Origin: Paragonimus westermani | Lineage: Eukaryota; Platyhelminthes; Trematoda; Plagiorchiida; Troglotrematidae | NCBI GenBank assembly: GCA_008508345.1 | Contig: QNGE01001297.1 | Coordinates: 67,884 to 131,883 of the forward strand | DNA: 64,000 nucleotides | Direction of reading: 5' to 3' | In this document: positions 12,403-24,557 of the stretch, one piece after another | Position numbering within the stretch: the first letter of the stretch is position 1 | Layout of the letters: the number at the start of each line of letters is the position of its first letter | Made by a program: the position numbers and the translations under genes | Notes under the pieces: generated by a model | The model's database searches: none | What the model saw: only the letters and a program-made list of their open reading frames with translations | What the model was told of the DNA's origin: nothing

Positions 12403-13872
12403 ACTGAGGTCCAAATGCCCTTGTTTTTTCTTACTTCACTCTAAACACGGATATCTCGGCAAAGCAGGAAAACCTATTTGTTACGGTTTTACACAAAATC
12501 CACACTCTGTATTGCAATTGTCACTTTCTGACTCACTCTTTTGGCTGGTTCATTTTACTAATGAATATAACATTTTCCAGAGTTGGCAGAGTGCATCAGT
12601 TTCGCATAGTTTTATTCTGGATTGAAGTTGAATGTTAATCCTTACGATTTTAGAAGCAGCGTCTAAGCTTCTACTCTGGATTCATACCAGATGTGAACAA
12701 ATTAGCAGCTGTGAGCATTAAAAAAAACTGCTGGTATTCACTTATCTGCCAGAAATGTATAATCAGCTTCAGTTTACAAATACATCATCCATACAATATA
12801 TCATTCTAACCTTAATTAGTATAATTCGTTACAATCTTACGACGACCCGCTTAACGGTGAGGAGTCTGAAAGAAAACAACACCTCAATACGTGTGCTTCT
12901 TCTTGGAACAGTAATCATATTACACTAAGTTGCATTGTAGGCTAATCAATTTACATAGCCTAGTCGGATGGTGTTTGATTGTAGATGATACTGTGAGATG
13001 GCTTGTTTAAGAATCATTGCACCGTATTCACCAGTTTAGGACACCAAGGAAACGAAGGTATTGATCATTTGCGTTTCTTCCGACCAGGCACACCTGACCT
13101 GCCGGTAAGCCTGCCTATCGTGACACAAAACATTCTGGAGTTCGAGCACTCCCTTACCTTGTCTCTTTTCGAACTGTCTTGATTAGAATAGAACTAACAA
13201 TCAAGTGGTCAGAATACGAAATGAGTTTGGTGATTAGAGGCTTGGCCAGTGTCATATCTTGGGTTAGATAGTGTAGTCGCCGGTGGTTCAGCACGTCATC
13301 GAAAATGGTGCAGATTTGAGGTTATCGACGATCTTGTTAAATTCTGTTACCGTCAGTCCATATTATTTTATTTTTCTTAACATGCTCGTCTGACACATCG
13401 TAATGAATTTGGCGAACATACTTGTGTATTCATATGGTGCTCCTTAAATGGACGTTGTAAAATGAGACTGGTTCTTTGAACTGTAGCCAAGTGATTTCAT
13501 ACGGACAGGCTGGCAATCTGCGAACGATTTGGAAGATCTTCCTCATGTATAAGCTTGATGTAGCTACGGTTGTTTGCACGTTTCTACATTCGGTGATTAA
13601 CGGTCATATACAAAATTCGAATTTCAATTAAGATCTATTGCCTGTCTAGTGCTCCAATTCATCTTAGCAAAACACTGTTTTGAACCAGCAATTAGTCTTA
13701 ACTAGCTTTTGTTCGAAACCCGTTATTACTCTGATCATCAGTTAGGCCATCTACACTCTCAAGGAGCTCGATATCGATCACCATGCCCGAAATAAACCTA
13801 TTCGTTTCGAATTCAGTATGTGATTTATTTTAGTCCCTACATGCGTGCTACTGATCACTCTACGCTTTGTAG

Positions 13873-14078
13873 CACTTGGTCGATGCGGTCAAATCAACCG
13901 ACACAGTCGTGGCCAAAGAAGCTGCCCACAGTCTTCGCCGCTACCTTCGCCATTTGCTTGGTGACATCAATTCGGCACATAAACTTCGAGAAAGCCAACT
14001 TCTCCATATTGTACGGCATTTGGACACCGAATGCCACGTGACCCGGGAGGCGATGAAAGAAATAATGCAAGCTTACGT
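13873..14078 (+). CDS. Internal exon, helical protein (exon c)
   Basis: Starts right after TTTGTAG (the TAG would be an in-frame stop, so the exon cannot extend upstream) in phase 0, and ends at GCTTACGT|GTAAGT, a consensus donor that leaves two bases. It encodes 68 residues that look strongly helical and amphipathic, with many Leu, His, Arg and Glu (AAHSLRRYLRHLLGDINSAH, later ESQLLHIVRHLDTE and REAMKEIMQAY). The entry phase fits exon b and the exit phase fits the exon at 14359. No named domain recognised. Confidence 0.55.
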
Positions 14079-14229
14079 GTAAGTATGCCCGTAGAATGTT
14101 GGATACACAATACCAGTTAAATTCGTATCAGTTTACTGACGTTCACGTTCATCCAGCCATGCATATAAGGGATACCGGTCGGGCTACTGTTTTGTGGGAG
14201 AACAAAGTATGGATACAGTGAGCTCGAAA

Positions 14230-14335
14230 TTTTTGGTTTCCGATAGTTGTGATTGGATTCGAACTCCACATGTTCACGTGACGAGTCGAAGCCTAGTCCA
14301 TAAGCAATGGTTTTCATTAAGCTACCGTACCTGAC
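14230..14335 (-). repeat. Possible tRNA-like SINE head
   Basis: On the minus strand AGTTCGAATCC (14255-14265) is a perfect pol III B box. About 48 bases upstream, TAGCTTAATG (near 14316-14325) is a weak A-box match. It lies within the intron between exons c and d. No matching second copy was identified, so it may be chance. Confidence 0.3.
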
Positions 14336-14358
14336 AACTTTTAATTTTTCTTTTTGAG

Positions 14359-14490
14359 TGAATACTCCCCATCTTCATGGACATTTCCACCCGATCAGAA
14401 GTCTACACACACATCGCCGTATGGAAATCTCAGACTGACCTCAATGTATATCAGTATGACGGTCAACAAAGTAGATTCAGTATACACAGT
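14359..14490 (+). CDS. Internal exon (exon d) of the same gene
   Basis: Preceded by TTTTTCTTTTTGAG and followed by the consensus donor GTGAGT. One base completes the codon split at 14078; 43 codons follow, leaving two bases. The peptide is Ser/Thr/Pro-rich (EYSPSSWTFPPDQKSTHTSP…), unlike the helical exons before it, so it probably marks the end of the coiled coil. The phase match with 14078 across a 280-bp intron is the main support. Confidence 0.45.
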
Positions 14491-14830
14491 GTGAGTCCAG
14501 AAAGGACCTTGTTTCAGGCATCGTCAATACGTTGCAAGTCTAGTTGTTACCAGTGTCCAGGTAGTCCGAGTTGCTGATTCTTCTCGATCCATGTGTTTAT
14601 TGAACTATTGTCACTCATTATCAGAATTGTTGCGCTCTGAATTCCTATGAAGTTAACATCTGTCAAATTTAGGTAAAGTGTACTTGAAACCTGCTTTTTG
14701 TACGATTTCCCATCCATAACTTTTAACGTGTAGTGGTCCCCCGATTTTCACCACATACTGCTAACTGGAGCAGTGATTACATTACCGTCAGTTATTGGAT
14801 AAGTCTACTTAGCCGTGTGTTCATCGTTAG

Positions 14831-15011
14831 TACTAAATCTGACATCACAAGAGAAGAGGTGGTGACGCTCACTCCAAGTTTCGTCAGTTACTGGGAGGAC
14901 ATCTTCAAGGTGTTTGGGATTTTGTCCACACCTACGCATACCCTCACTGGGTTTGTACTAGCTAATGATGATCTTAGTGTTGTTCTTTATCAGGATAAGA
15001 TATGCGTCCAG
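14831..15011 (+). CDS. Possible next exon
   Basis: The frame is open from about 14733. An acceptor at TTCATCGTTAG gives an entry phase compatible with 14490. Donor options are AAG|GTGTTT (14909) or CAG|GTTAGA (15011), both phase 0. The peptide includes TKSDITREEVVTLTPSF. Splice sites are mediocre, so exon borders are uncertain. Confidence 0.25.
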
Positions 15012-15359
15012 GTTAGAATAACTCTTATTGTTGTCTGGTGTCACAATGTGTGTGATCTATGTGAAACCGGCTGCCAGACAGCCGGGTACGTTTCCTTTCC
15101 GTCTGCAATTAACTTTTGCCTCAATGGCATAACCACTAAGTGAGACTGACTAACAAACTCAGTGCCTACAGCAAGATAAACAGGACAATAAACTACGGAT
15201 TTTACTGCTGCATGGAGCTCACCCTCAAGCCGAAAATAAACAACCGGTCCCGTCGTTGTTTGCAGACATGAGGTAGAAATGGTATGAATGTGGATCGGAC
15301 CGACAGGTCATCGCTTCACGAAACAACGCTTTCGAAATCCGTCAAAAGTCCACCGCTTG

Positions 15360-15900
15360 TGACGAGGTGATTTCGCATGCAACGGCTCAGCACACTACGT
15401 TCAACTGGACAGGACAACCCGAACGATCCACTCGACTCGCATCCGGTCAGCAGAGCCTTCGCCTTAACTGTCTCGCCCACGCACCCATCCACTTGCCAAA
15501 TCTCAAGATCACAAGCCCACGTCACGCACTTCACAGGCTAGCGCGTGATCCGACGTTCTCGAACTTTTCTGTACGCACAGGCTCCGCTAAGCGTTTCCCA
15601 CCGCCACCCATCGACGAACAGCCAGCACTTTTCCGTCATTGGGGGTGCCAATGCCACACACACACCACATCCACTGACGGTTCTCATGATTGAACCGATA
15701 CGCACGTGGTGCTGATGCACTCCTGTACAGAAGAGCATATCACAACACAACTTCGAACATCTCGTTTCGGACGGTGAAGGGTTCAGTAACGCGGAAATCC
15801 AACATACAGGAGGACGTGAGGTGCGCCACGACTTTACAGCCCCACAACGTATCCACTGCCTCTTCGACACTGCCGACACACCACCTACATCATGGTAGCT
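15360..15900 (+). pseudogene. GC-rich relic, possibly decayed retroelement pol
   Basis: Composition is clearly richer in C and G than the flanks. Overlapping frames are open on both strands, as in the relic of a GC-rich ORF. On the plus strand a stretch containing RTGSAKRFPPPP faintly recalls the D-T-G active-site region of gypsy-type proteases from flukes, with the Asp lost. The resemblance is weak and rests on memory of family consensus. It could instead be an unclassified repeat. Confidence 0.25.
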
Positions 15901-17509
15901 GAATATGACTGGCTAAAGCCAATGTAGAGACAACCCAGTCACCAAAGTCAGACATATCCATCAACGATAAAATGTCGTTACCAGCTAACGCAGTTGTGCG
16001 TTGATTGGGATGACGGATCACGACGAACATCAATGTCCAATCAATCAGGCCACAATAACCAGTCTAAGATTCAGACAATATCATTGGGTTAAAAGCCAAC
16101 ATTGTAAACGCAAAGCGAATGATACATTTTCCTGTTAGACTACCGAAACAAACAGCTGGTGGAAACGGTCACACTAGAAGTTCAGTATTTCTGCGCTCAC
16201 CATTGATACACGATTTTCGTTAGAATGGATTTTGTTCTCAGCCCCAGCCTCCGCTTCGAATTCGTTGGAGGGCTACCCAGGGAACACACGTATTTCGGTG
16301 AATGTTTGACTCTGTGCAATAGCGATGGTGAGTACACAACTGTGAAGGTCGTTGCCCTGTTATGTTCAGGAACTAGTCTAACTTGAATAAGAGAGAGAGA
16401 GAGTAAACTTTGTAAAGAGAACTTTACGTTTTCCACCAACCCTTTTAGGAGAGCATGAGGAGTCGACCTGAAATAACAAACAACAACGGACAACTTTAGC
16501 ACCGCTTGTGAATAGCGAATTGGAAACGCTTAGCTTCGAATAACGTTTTCGATACGACTCGTAACTTCCCTGAATCAGTCAGCACACTGTGACAACGCTT
16601 AACTAGTGTGGGAATTAGATTCAGGCTTGCTGTACGTTTGCTACCTCCGACTGAGAGACACGAAGGTTGGTCAATGAGACACTGTACTTGTTTTAATGCT
16701 AAGTTGAACAAGTGCTGATTCTAGTCAAGGGTGCGTAGAGCGTGGTCAAGCACGGACTGAATCAACCGATGCATCAAAGACGTGACCTCATACACGCGGA
16801 CGATCCTTCACGGGTGCTCTCCCAACGTGAATGACGTTTGCGGTGTATGGAAGAGAAGGAATTTGCCCCAAGATGATAAGGGGATGTCTGCTGAATTATG
16901 TCCACATTTGATGCCGAAATTCACAGGTAAATTTAAGCACCCGGTCAATGAAAAGTAACTTCACGTAACTCCACGATGAAATTTGTATGGGTAGCAGCCA
17001 AGCCGTGAGATAAATGGTGCATTTGCGTGTTGATCAAAATTAGCTAAGACGAAAGCGCCGCGTACTTTCTGTGAAGCTTCTTGTTATGTTTACTGCCTAA
17101 CAAAATGATGATGGACTAATAAAACAGTTTATTGCAACGATAGCAATAACATAAGCAAGTACAGGGAAGTCAATCCAACGTAAACCAGCACTCACTGTGT
17201 GAGTAAGTAACGTGTGTATGATTAGTTCTCAGGGTCGGTATGACGGCCAATCGGGATAGCTATCGATTGACAAGTATACGCGGACACAACCCGTATGGAT
17301 CAGTGGATGGTCCACAACGCGGACGTATCATTTTTTTACAAACTGATCGTGCCAGGAAAACACAGACGGGAAGCTCTAATGTTTCCCAGGTGGGTTGAGG
17401 ATCGGTACTTTCATTTCAACGAAGGCGTGTCATGATCTGTGGATGTCCCAAGTGAACAGTTCATTCAGTATGTGTCTTCCTGTCAGACACCATCCACTTG
17501 TATTGATGA

Positions 17510-17640
17510 ACCGTGATACTGAAGTGTGGCTGAGTGAGACTAGACAAACTGTCACACCAAGCTCTCTTGGCTGAAGATTTGTCAGTCACCTGATGTTCAA
17601 ACCGTATGGGCCACTGAACAGAAAGGTGATACCGAGGTGG
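17510..17640 (+). repeat. Interspersed repeat, copy 1
   Basis: Shares blocks in the same order with 53700-53806: TGG(C/T)TGAGTG, TCAAACT/ACAAACT, AGCTCTCT(T/C)GG and ACTGAACA(G/A)AAAGGTGAT. The copies are diverged. Family not identified. Confidence 0.5.
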
Positions 17641-18756
17641 ATGTGGGCTCGATTTGCCGCTTATCCAAACCCTGACACGACAGACGATCAGGCCAGGAAC
17701 CAATCCAAATGTCACTTTAGGATGGTACATCAGGATTGGACGAAAATCCTCAATGTTACAAGTCTCGTTACTTGCCGAGTTCTCTGTTCCGCGTTACACT
17801 AATCAGGTTACAGTTTATGACTTCGCATAGGTCACTGAGACTAGCCAATGACAGACTCTGATTTCTTTAATACTGGTATATACCTGTAAATACAGGTTAT
17901 TGTTTCGTGAAAGCAACTGTTTACCGCAACCAGTACTAGGTCTTCTTGTTAATTATCAGGGAGGTTTCAAATCAAGTATGATATCTAGGGCTATTCGAAG
18001 TCCCTAATTCCCAGGATTACAGTTAACTACAAGCCCTAACAAATGATTGTGTAGGTGAAGATTCATTTTTACTTGACAGACTGAAGTTTGTTCAGCACCA
18101 GGATGTTTTTTTTGTCGAATAACAGCTGAAACAATGAAATCCGTTTCGCACGCATCTACAAAAATCTCTATGCAAGACAGTATAATATGGTTGTATGTCC
18201 TAGACTAGCTCATAGTTATATGCAGTTTTTCGGGGCAGTTGTAAACCTCTTTGTTCGGGCATATCAAAATAGGTTATAAAAGGTTCAGTCAGGTCTACTT
18301 TGTTCTGTGCGTGATCAGTTAATGACTAACAAAAAAACTGGACCTAAAACCAACTGAATTGTTTGCACTGGAAACAATCGTGAACAGCTGACAAATCATT
18401 TGGAGCGGTACAGGACAAACAAATCGGACCCCACTACATCTGTTTGGAGAAAGTCTATATTGAAGATTTGTGTCGCGTCATGTGTTACAAAGCTAAGAAA
18501 CGTCCCGTTAATTTTAAATGCGGACAGTGTGTGGAGAGACATACGGACGGACCGAAGACCTGAAATACTTGGTCAGTGAAGCAGGGGTACATGAGGCAGA
18601 CATTACGCACGTGACATCCTGTTTCAGTGAATCGGTAGTATGCTGAATACCACGTCCGGCAATCGGGTTCCGAATTCTTCGTGCGAATTTTGTTAGCACA
18701 CTAGTATATAAGTTGCAGTTGATGAGTCTTCGGTAAGTACAGACAAAATCAGCATT

Positions 18757-19745
18757 TTAAAACACTGAGTTCCCGTGATCCAGTTCACCAGTAGCGATAG
18801 AAGACATACATCGCCAGATGTTAACATTTCGTTTACTCTCTTCAGTCACGAACGTAAAACATTGGAATATATAGGACATGCGGTTAGTAACACAATAAAA
18901 AACATTCAACGATTGGGTTTGCATGACACAAAGACAAACTGCGTGAGTCAACAGTCTATGCACACACAGAGCCGGACGGTGAGTATTGATCAACATCGCC
19001 TCGGAGAAAGCGAGCAATTTGGGGTTCTTATTACGTAACAGAACTTGAAACGAGTTGGCCGGGTCAACAACGTGACCTGTTTCTATGATGTGCTTTGTGA
19101 CGGATGAGGTCGAATTTCATCTCAATCGTTCTGTTGCCAATGTCCATTGAATCATGGGGTGTATCAACCACTTAGGCATATTACTGATGGGTAGTCGGGG
19201 CTTTGGTTTATTTTCAAGTTGACCATCACTCACATTTGATCGCAGTCTTCGCATTAAGATAGACTTTCCAGCCAGCCTCTTTCGAAAAGAAGCATATGTT
19301 CAGCCATTCTTTGTCGTAGGCGTCGATTTGTTCTGCCGATATAGATGTCACCGCAACTGCAAGTGAACTGGTAGATTACATGTGAGATAGAACATTTCTG
19401 TAGGTCATGACTACGAATAAGCTGAGTGACACTCCTAGTTGTGAGTAGCAATCGCAATTCAGCCGCAGGGAATGTGCGAGTTAGAGCAGACTGTAATTTT
19501 TGACTTACGTTGGTTGTGATATGATCGCCTTTGAAGGGTAGGTTCAAAAAGACCTGCTTCTTGGGAACCGTACTCACGACAGTCTTTATCAGTCTCTTCT
19601 GGCTGTGAACATCGATGAACTTCTCAGGGTATCCGTTTGCGAGCAGTACTTTTCTTAATTTCGTCTCTTCACCTTGTAAACAGTCATCGGTGCATATCTC
19701 TCGGGCTGTATGAAACAAGGTTCGTACCAGGCCTCTTTGTAAGTA
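18757..19745 (-). pseudogene. PLE-C: 5'-truncated Penelope-like element, thumb plus GIY-YIG endonuclease
   Basis: C-terminal part of a PLE protein. Reading leftward from about 19745 it starts in the RT thumb (GLVRTLFHTAREIC, matching the same region of the PLEs at 24996 and 42563). It continues through LPFKGDHITTNVSQKLQ and the GIY-YIG endonuclease core (FTCSCGDIYIGRTNRRLRQR). The frame is then interrupted at 19291-19182 by a SINE fragment and resumes at MPKWLIHP, with one stop, to the conserved SVTKHIIETGHVVDP and LLAFSEAMLI segments and the end near 18757. Endonuclease residues appear retained (Tyr pair, Arg, Glu of SEAM). The copy lacks the RT and cannot be autonomous. Confidence 0.85.
19182..19291 (-). 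mobile_element. SINE 3'-tail insertion in PLE-C
   Basis: 110-bp segment flanked by the direct repeat GCATAT (19176-19181 and 19292-19297). Removing it with one repeat restores the PLE reading frame across EHM-PKW. On the minus strand it matches the 3' half of the SINE at 48262-48487 (AGGCTGGCTGG, GCGATCAAATGTGAGTG, GTCAACTTGAAAATAAAC) and then adds CCCGACTACCCATCAGTA. It has no tRNA-like head, so it is 5'-truncated. Confidence 0.85.
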
Positions 19746-20845
19746 AGCATTAATATCACATCAGTCTTAAACGCAATGATCTAGTTACCTGTGAATGACA
19801 TAAACAAACCGACTGTCCAAAATTCTAGATTGATTATGCTTACCCAATGGCACTGGGACTATCCTAACGGTGCTATGCCAATCAACAATTCTAGTTGTGT
19901 TCTTCCTTAGAATTATTGTCGGTATTCATTTTTCCTGTTTAAATAGAGTGAACTGTCACAGCTAGATCACAATCATGAATCTTCTGTTCGAATAGACAAG
20001 AATTGTGTCTTCATTAAATGACCAATCAACCATCTATATGCTACGTTTTCAAGTCTTCGATCAGTGTTCAACACGGAAATATTTCAAGCATGTGTCCGAT
20101 GAACATTGTTTCTTCAGTTGGTTTATATTCCAAGTTGCAGAAAATCTAATAACCACAAGATGAAGTAAATGTCCGATTCCGGAGTTTTCCGGCGACACAA
20201 AACAGAACGTATGAATATACAACACGGTAGGGATATGTACCAATGGCGATCTTTAACATGGACAACATTCCTGTTTAGTCGTTTTATGGGAAAGTGGATG
20301 ACTAAAAGATCTATGGGAATGTGAAAATCACGACGAGTTTTGAGAGATACTCAACTTATGTTGATCAAACTCCCTTACTGATTGTCAGCCAAATTATTAT
20401 TCTGCCATCGTTATAATGAAGTGTGTGTGTATGTGTGTGTGTGTGTACGTAACAATTTAAGGACAGTATTTTATGCGACGCTGCGCTCGCTTACCTACTG
20501 AAATTGCTTCCGCTTACTGAAACTGTTTTAAGTAAATGTTTGAATCTACATTTATCTCAGTGTTGTGTGTTGTAGCGAACAGTTCAGTTGGTGTTCACGC
20601 AGTTAACAAAAACCTCTACGTTCACTTTCAGCGATAGAGAACAAACAAAAACAGTCGATCACGTGTACGTTCAAGACAAAGCGATTACAAAGCTTAATAT
20701 AAATACGATATCCAATAGCAGGCAAATACACCTGGGTTTAAGTAACTGACCAATTAGAAGGCTGCAGAGCAGTGACAAACAGAGCCAGCAACACGATAGT
20801 GGAAACTGGTTAGTGTCCTAGTACCGGTCAATCCCAGGGTGTGGG
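19746..20845. other. Gene-poor stretch
   Basis: Nothing coding recognised. Contains a GT-rich microsatellite at 20421-20446. Confidence 0.4.
20421..20446 (+). repeat. (GT)n microsatellite
   Basis: Imperfect GT tract interrupted by one AT. Confidence 0.9.
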
Positions 20846-21115
20846 TGTTGGAAAAAGCACTTTTTCCCCAAAAAACTCACTATATTTTCCAAGGGAAATA
20901 GATGCTTCTATTTTGAGAACTCGAATGCCCGCCATCATTCTGAAAGATTCGAGTTCGCGCGCTTGCTTCTGATTGGCCTGTTCAGTGTCCTAGGTCCAAG
21001 GCCACCGAAAACTTATAAATACAGACGTTTTGAGCCACCGTTTTGGCTTCGGGCTAAGCAGCAAATAAAGTTCGTTTGAAGGCCGTCTTTTTCCTTTCTT
21101 GTTGGGGGGTTCTAA
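20846..21115 (+). promoter_or_regulatory. Promoter-like block, probably a solo LTR
   Basis: Starts TGTTGGAAAAAG. It contains an inverted CCAAT box (GATTGG, 20971-20976), a TATA box (TTATAAATAC, core 21014-21020) and AATAAA (21064-21069) about 45 bases later, then a T/G-rich tail. A TATA box closely followed by a polyadenylation signal is the compact layout of an LTR with a short R region. No second copy and no target-site duplication were found in the window. A cellular promoter is the alternative. Confidence 0.4.
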
Positions 21116-23239
21116 GTTGTGAGAGTTGGGTCCGAGTACTTGTGTTCCGATTATTCGTATCATTTGCGATATCGCTGCGTTTCATTCGTGATCGAAGTAC
21201 TGCTCGCGGTCTTCCTGTCCATTCTTGCCTTCCTCTCTCAGGGGGTCGTAACAGTGGGAAAGAAGCTTAGCCCTAACATACTTCTTAAATGGGAAGACCC
21301 GAAACATGGTTTCGCTTGTGTAGACAAATCTTGGTGCACTCGTGTGGTTTCGTAATGAACCTGTTACGGTAGTCATGACGATTTAAGCGGACAGAGTACT
21401 GCAAATTGACGCATTGTTGATACGGATGAATGTACAAGAACTTACGGGGCAACCGACTATTTCGCTGTCATTTGGTGGAACATCGTCATTATCGTCATCA
21501 TCATCACTGTCATCATGAATACTATTATCCTTATCCCACTAAAACCACTGTTGGATCGCTTGAACCTCCTCTGGTACTTTGGTCGTCTTATGTTTCGTAT
21601 GGTGCTGAACAATGAATTCGTTGAGGCATCTTTGGTTTGTTTGTAGAAAGCCGACCCCAAAGTTGTTTTTATTTGTCTTTGCTGTGTGCAGTGAACAATC
21701 AAGATGAGTGTTGTACCATAAGTGCACATAAAATTTTTGATTTCCTCCATTTTTATTAATATTGCTTACCAACCGAACCTTTCTTTCGTAGTACTGCTTG
21801 ACATTTCCTCACCGTCATCAACACCCAAGTGTTTTAATGAGCTCATGTCCCGTTGACTGGTGGCTACTTGGGGACTTGTGTTTAGTTACTCCATTTTGAA
21901 CGCTATTCTACCAGAAAATTTACGTACCCGGTTAATTCAAAGTGAGCGTGCACTTTTGTTGTAATTTTGCCGAGCAGTATCGCATGAATTCCAATCCTTT
22001 TGATCGCTTTTTCTGATGTCTTTTTGACTTGGAAGATAGTCCCTTTAATCTGACCATCTCAATAAGCGTTACTGAAATATTCGAGTAAGCGGTATTGATT
22101 GAATCATTCCAAATCACCAGGAACAATTTAACAATCATGACTATTGTCATTATTCTTCTCTTCAAAATCGCCCTCGGCTGCTGCTGCTATGTCATATTCG
22201 TCGCCACCGTCTTCAAGAGTGGACAACGATATATTCTTTGTCGTTACGTGAGAACATGGCCATTCTCAATAAATTGTTTAAGTGGAGTGTTATTATGTGC
22301 AATACATCCGTAAACCGCATCGCACGTACACCCCGATACACAGGCACTCTAATCTGTGAGTAGTCACCGAAATCGAGGTATGAGTGCATAAATACGTACG
22401 CAGCTGCTTACAACACTTGTACTGGATGCTGTGGAACGTGGTAGCTCATACTGGATCAGTACACTCCAGTACAACTGTCTAGCTACCCACTTTCAAGAAT
22501 GCATATCGAACAACACAGCTTGATTCTAAGGTTTAAAAAAGCACAACATACCCATGGTATAAGTGAAAAATCAGGTTTTGACTGTTTGTAAAATAGGAAG
22601 TTTCGGATGCTGGGATCTGCCTCAGCTGCAATTAATATAATATCTTGTACTGAGGGCTGTACGATTCAGTCTATGTTGGCTATTTGACAAAGCTCATACC
22701 ATTTGCGTTGTCTTATCTGTAGATATACTACTCATTCTGGAACACCTATCTGGATTTCGATCGTGCACCTGTGAGACTACAACTCACTCACTGTTTCGGA
22801 CGGAAATCATTTCTATCTCAATCGCAAATTTCACTAGTCACTATAGCAGAGTAGAAAACTCTGTAACCTAGGATCTATTCCACCAGATGACATTGACAAC
22901 TGTTGATCAGTACACTAGGTTGCATCACCTTGTGTGGAACTGGTACTGGTTCAGCTCCCAAAGATAGCGTTTTGTGCGATAACTCGAACTTCTTGAATAT
23001 TCCATCAAGCACCGGGTGTGATTCAGTTCACGACGCCACTCATTTGAAATTCCTGAAACAACTATGTGATGATCATGGGGCCTGGTTACCAGAACATGCT
23101 ATCGAGAAAGAACGAGCCACTTTTACCAATAATTCTTGAAAGCTTTTCCATCACCTCTGGTTAACACGTAATGGGAAGTCAAAATAAAGCAAATCGAAAA
23201 GTCAAACAACCGGAAAAACGAATGATGAACTTAACTACA
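21116..23239. other. Gene-poor stretch
   Basis: Contains an imperfect CAT/CGT trinucleotide tract near 21481-21525. An open segment at 22903-23139 looks moderately protein-like and may be upstream relic of the non-LTR element at 23240; it was not recognised. Confidence 0.35.
21481..21525 (+). repeat. Imperfect ATC-type trinucleotide repeat
   Basis: Runs of CATCGTCATTATCGTCATCA-type units with interruptions. Confidence 0.8.
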
Positions 23240-23990
23240 ACCTACTCCAGCTAATGGGTGAGCATATCCGACGACATTTTAACAGGTCAATCTTGTCGTT
23301 CACCACACTTTCGAGTACCTCCTGTGTTCATCGGTCTATTGATGATTCTTCGTACTCGGAAACAGAAAGCTTACTTGGGATCATGTTCTCGAAACGACAC
23401 GAGATATCCGGCTTGGACAAACTTCCCTTCCTCATGTTACAGAGAGAAGCCAAACTTTGGGCAGCAGCTCATTGCTTTTCTGCAAAAACACTCAGTCATC
23501 AAAACGGCTGCAAATTTCAAAGGATTAGCTAACATCAGCCCCATCTCCGAAAACAGTTTGCGCACTTCGCGTGCAAACCATCATTGAACTAGACCGATTC
23601 CGACTGCCTCAAAGATGCCAGCAGACATTTCACTCCATAGACTAAGCAGAAAGAGTGAGGAACGTATCCGCTAGTGACGAGTCGGATTTCGCCCTGCCCG
23701 TAGCTTTACAATCGGACAGATTTTGGAGTACTGCTATTCATACAGAAAGCTGACTGTTGTCCTTTTTCAGATCTTAGAAGGACATTTAATTTGACTGGTG
23801 GAGCTACACTCTAGAGCTTTATTTCATCAGGAAAGGGTGTGTTCAACAGTACGTCAACTCTTGCCAAACCTTGAGCAGGGTTGGTATACATGGCAGCTTA
23901 TCGCCAAACTTCAGCATCTCAAGTGATATGTAGGGAAATAGTTTATCCTTTTTTTGTAGTGGACGACATCCTAGATTAGACTATGAGTAT
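23240..23990 (+). pseudogene. Non-LTR retrotransposon reverse transcriptase relic
   Basis: One frame from 23258 shows, in order, segments matching the fingers of LINE reverse transcriptases: LRTSRANHH followed by a stop and TRPIPTASKM (family pattern …NxRGISLIPIASK), DISLHRLSRKSEERIR, then after two stops VGFRPARSFTIGQILEYCYSYRKLTVV (family AGFRxGRSxxDQIxxLRxxxExxxxYxxPxxxxFxD). Downstream in another frame, VYMAAYRQTSASQVICREIV and VVDDILD resemble the YGxLSxxFxxSSGVRQGCPLSP…VVDDIL region, with the GC of RQGCPLSP lost. Multiple stops and frameshifts mean it is dead. CR1 or RTE clade not resolved. Confidence 0.65.
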
Positions 23991-24000
23991 GCTGGTGTGG

Positions 24001-24557
24001 GACTGCTGCCCGTCGATAAATACTGACGTTTCAAACGTGACGCCGATATCGATCCAATCTGTGAGAGTCTACGGCGAAATTGGAACATCATGTATATTTC
24101 AAAGCCTCCAGTTTGTCGGACACTTTACAGTCCTCAAGTTGGGGGTACTTTTGTTAAACTGACAGAACTCTGTGATTGTTATCATCATTGCCGATGTTTT
24201 TTGAATGTGGTCAATATAATCATGCTCCTTGGGAGCTGGGTTGAAGCTGATGGAGTGTTTAATGTGATTACAAGTCGTACGTCTATAGCGTAGATCATGT
24301 TTATTAACTTACGCCACCTGTGTCACCGACAAAATCCTAGATGTTGTGTGGAAATTCGAGCGCAAAATGCGACCACACGAGCAGTTATGGTGTTCTGCTA
24401 CGGAATCTTACTCATTCGTTTGAAAGGTGTCCCCAGAATATCTAGTTTTCGACATCACTATCTGCAAATCTGTAACCGATTTTGGTTGGGGCATCGTGCG
24501 AACAATGATAAAGCAGGTTGTTGTTATCCTCCAGGCTTTTGCCACGATCCCGTCTTA
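24001..24557 (-). other. 3' flank of PLE-A
   Basis: Downstream of the PLE-A stop on the minus strand. It contains GAAACGTCAGTATTTATC (near 24018-24035), which resembles the 3' half of PLE-associated hammerhead motifs, but the CUGANGA half and a stem II are not visible. The 3' end of the element was not determined. Confidence 0.4.

Larger units (their letters stand above)
8761..13872. other. Long intron or introns of the coiled-coil gene
   Basis: About 5.1 kb without a firm exon. One low-confidence exon candidate lies at 11848-11976, and an (AT)n tract is at 12355-12399. No transposon ORF was recognised here. Confidence 0.4.
15012..18756. other. Mostly non-coding, decayed repeats
   Basis: Holds a GC-rich relic at 15360-15900, a repeat at 17510-17640 shared with 53700-53806, and a short GA tract near 16390-16404. 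Several overlapping open frames exist on both strands but none has supporting splice signals or a recognisable domain. Confidence 0.35.

Noticed and set aside
24001..24060. GAAACGTC on the minus strand as a further hammerhead
   Set aside because: No CUGANGA box or pairing stem II upstream; kept only as a note on the PLE-A flank.
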